Assembly: GCA_003156695.1 (NCBI GenBank)
Contig: PMHN01000125.1
Location: 153 to 5,701 of the forward strand
Direction: 5' to 3'
From: Gammaproteobacteria bacterium
GTDB taxonomy: Bacteria > Pseudomonadota > Gammaproteobacteria > Steroidobacterales > Steroidobacteraceae
Length of the DNA stretch: 5,549 nucleotides
Shown: piece after piece, positions 5,313 through 5,549 of the stretch
Position numbering within the stretch: position 1 is the stretch's first letter
How the letters are laid out: each line of letters opens with the position of its first letter
Translations under genes and position numbers: made by a program
The notes under the pieces: generated by a model
What the model was told of the DNA's origin: nothing
Seen by the model: the letters and a program-made list of their open reading frames with translations, nothing else
The model's database searches: none

Positions 5313-5549
5313 ATGAAGCTGACCGCTGCACGCGAAGACATCCTCGCTCCCCTGCAAAGTGTTATTGGAGTCGTGGAGCGACGGCAAACCATGCCGGTGC
5401 TGGCGAACGTGCTCCTGGGAGCACGCGACAACCGTTTGAGCGTGACGGGAAGCGATCTGGAAGTGGAGTTGGTGGCCACCAGTGAAGTGAGTGTGCAGCA
5501 GCCCGGTGACATCACCGTGCCCGGACGCAAGCTGCTCGATATCTTCCGT
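5313..5549 (+). CDS. dnaN: DNA polymerase III beta subunit (sliding clamp), N-terminal part, runs off the right edge
   Basis: DnaN forms the ring-shaped dimer that tethers DNA polymerase III to DNA and serves as a docking platform for other replication and repair proteins. The window holds the first 79 codons of a protein usually near 366 residues, so only most of the first clamp domain is visible. The N-terminus MKLTAAREDILAPLQSVIGV, then VERRQTMPVLANVLLGA (21-37), LSVTGSDLEVELVA (42-55) and PGDITVPGRKLLDIFR (64-79) match the family strongly. The ATG at 5313 gives the standard N-terminus; a weak GAGAG (5300-5304) lies 8 bases upstream. It follows dnaA in the same direction but is separated by the probable origin, so it likely has its own promoter as well as read-through from dnaA. 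recF and gyrB commonly follow but lie outside the window. Confidence 0.97.
   Translation, partial: MKLTAAREDILAPLQSVIGVVERRQTMPVLANVLLGARDNRLSVTGSDLEVELVATSEVSVQQPGDITVPGRKLLDIFR

Noticed and set aside
1..5549. A novel defence, mobile or secretion system
   Set aside because: Every gene but one belongs to the conserved origin block, and the remaining gene is a lone DUF3291 member. There are no repeat arrays, recombinases, toxin-antitoxin pairs or phage genes.

Overview
The window is the chromosomal replication-origin neighbourhood of a high-GC bacterium. The DnaA, YidC, RnpA, L34 and MnmE sequences all look gammaproteobacterial. The layout (rpmH-rnpA-yidD-yidC on one strand, dnaA-dnaN diverging on the other, DnaA boxes in the dnaA-dnaN gap) fits Xanthomonadales, Nevskiales or Steroidobacter-type lineages. 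That placement is an inference from gene order and protein motifs, not from any search.

Layout from left to right. The left edge holds the N-terminal 135 codons of mnmE (tRNA U34 modification GTPase) on the minus strand. A short gap separates it from a plus-strand gene for a DUF3291 family protein, which converges on yidC. Next comes a minus-strand cluster, transcribed right to left: rpmH (ribosomal protein L34), rnpA (RNase P protein), yidD (membrane insertion factor) and yidC (inner-membrane insertase). The last three genes overlap one another. A 177-base divergent gap carries the presumed rpmH and dnaA promoters. dnaA follows complete on the plus strand. A 227-base gap then holds a probable oriC: one perfect DnaA box, two near-consensus boxes and an AT-rich segment full of dyads. 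The first 79 codons of dnaN (sliding clamp) run off the right edge.

How the genes fit together. DnaA would bind the boxes between dnaA and dnaN, open the AT-rich segment and start replication, and DnaN supplies the processivity clamp. The left cluster links translation and RNA maturation (L34, RNase P protein) to membrane protein biogenesis (YidD, YidC). This clustering near the origin is ancient and widely conserved. The one gene that does not belong to the conserved block is the DUF3291 gene, placed between yidC and mnmE, which in many gammaproteobacteria are direct neighbours. If the origin is where I place it, this gene is also the only one transcribed head-on to the replication fork.

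I do not see an undescribed system here. Points worth a second look are the fine structure of the origin, a DnaA box overlapping a possible dnaN promoter, the DUF3291 insertion, and possible translation control at rnpA. No gene-free stretch exceeds 300 bases. There are no tRNA or rRNA genes, insertion sequences or CRISPR arrays.
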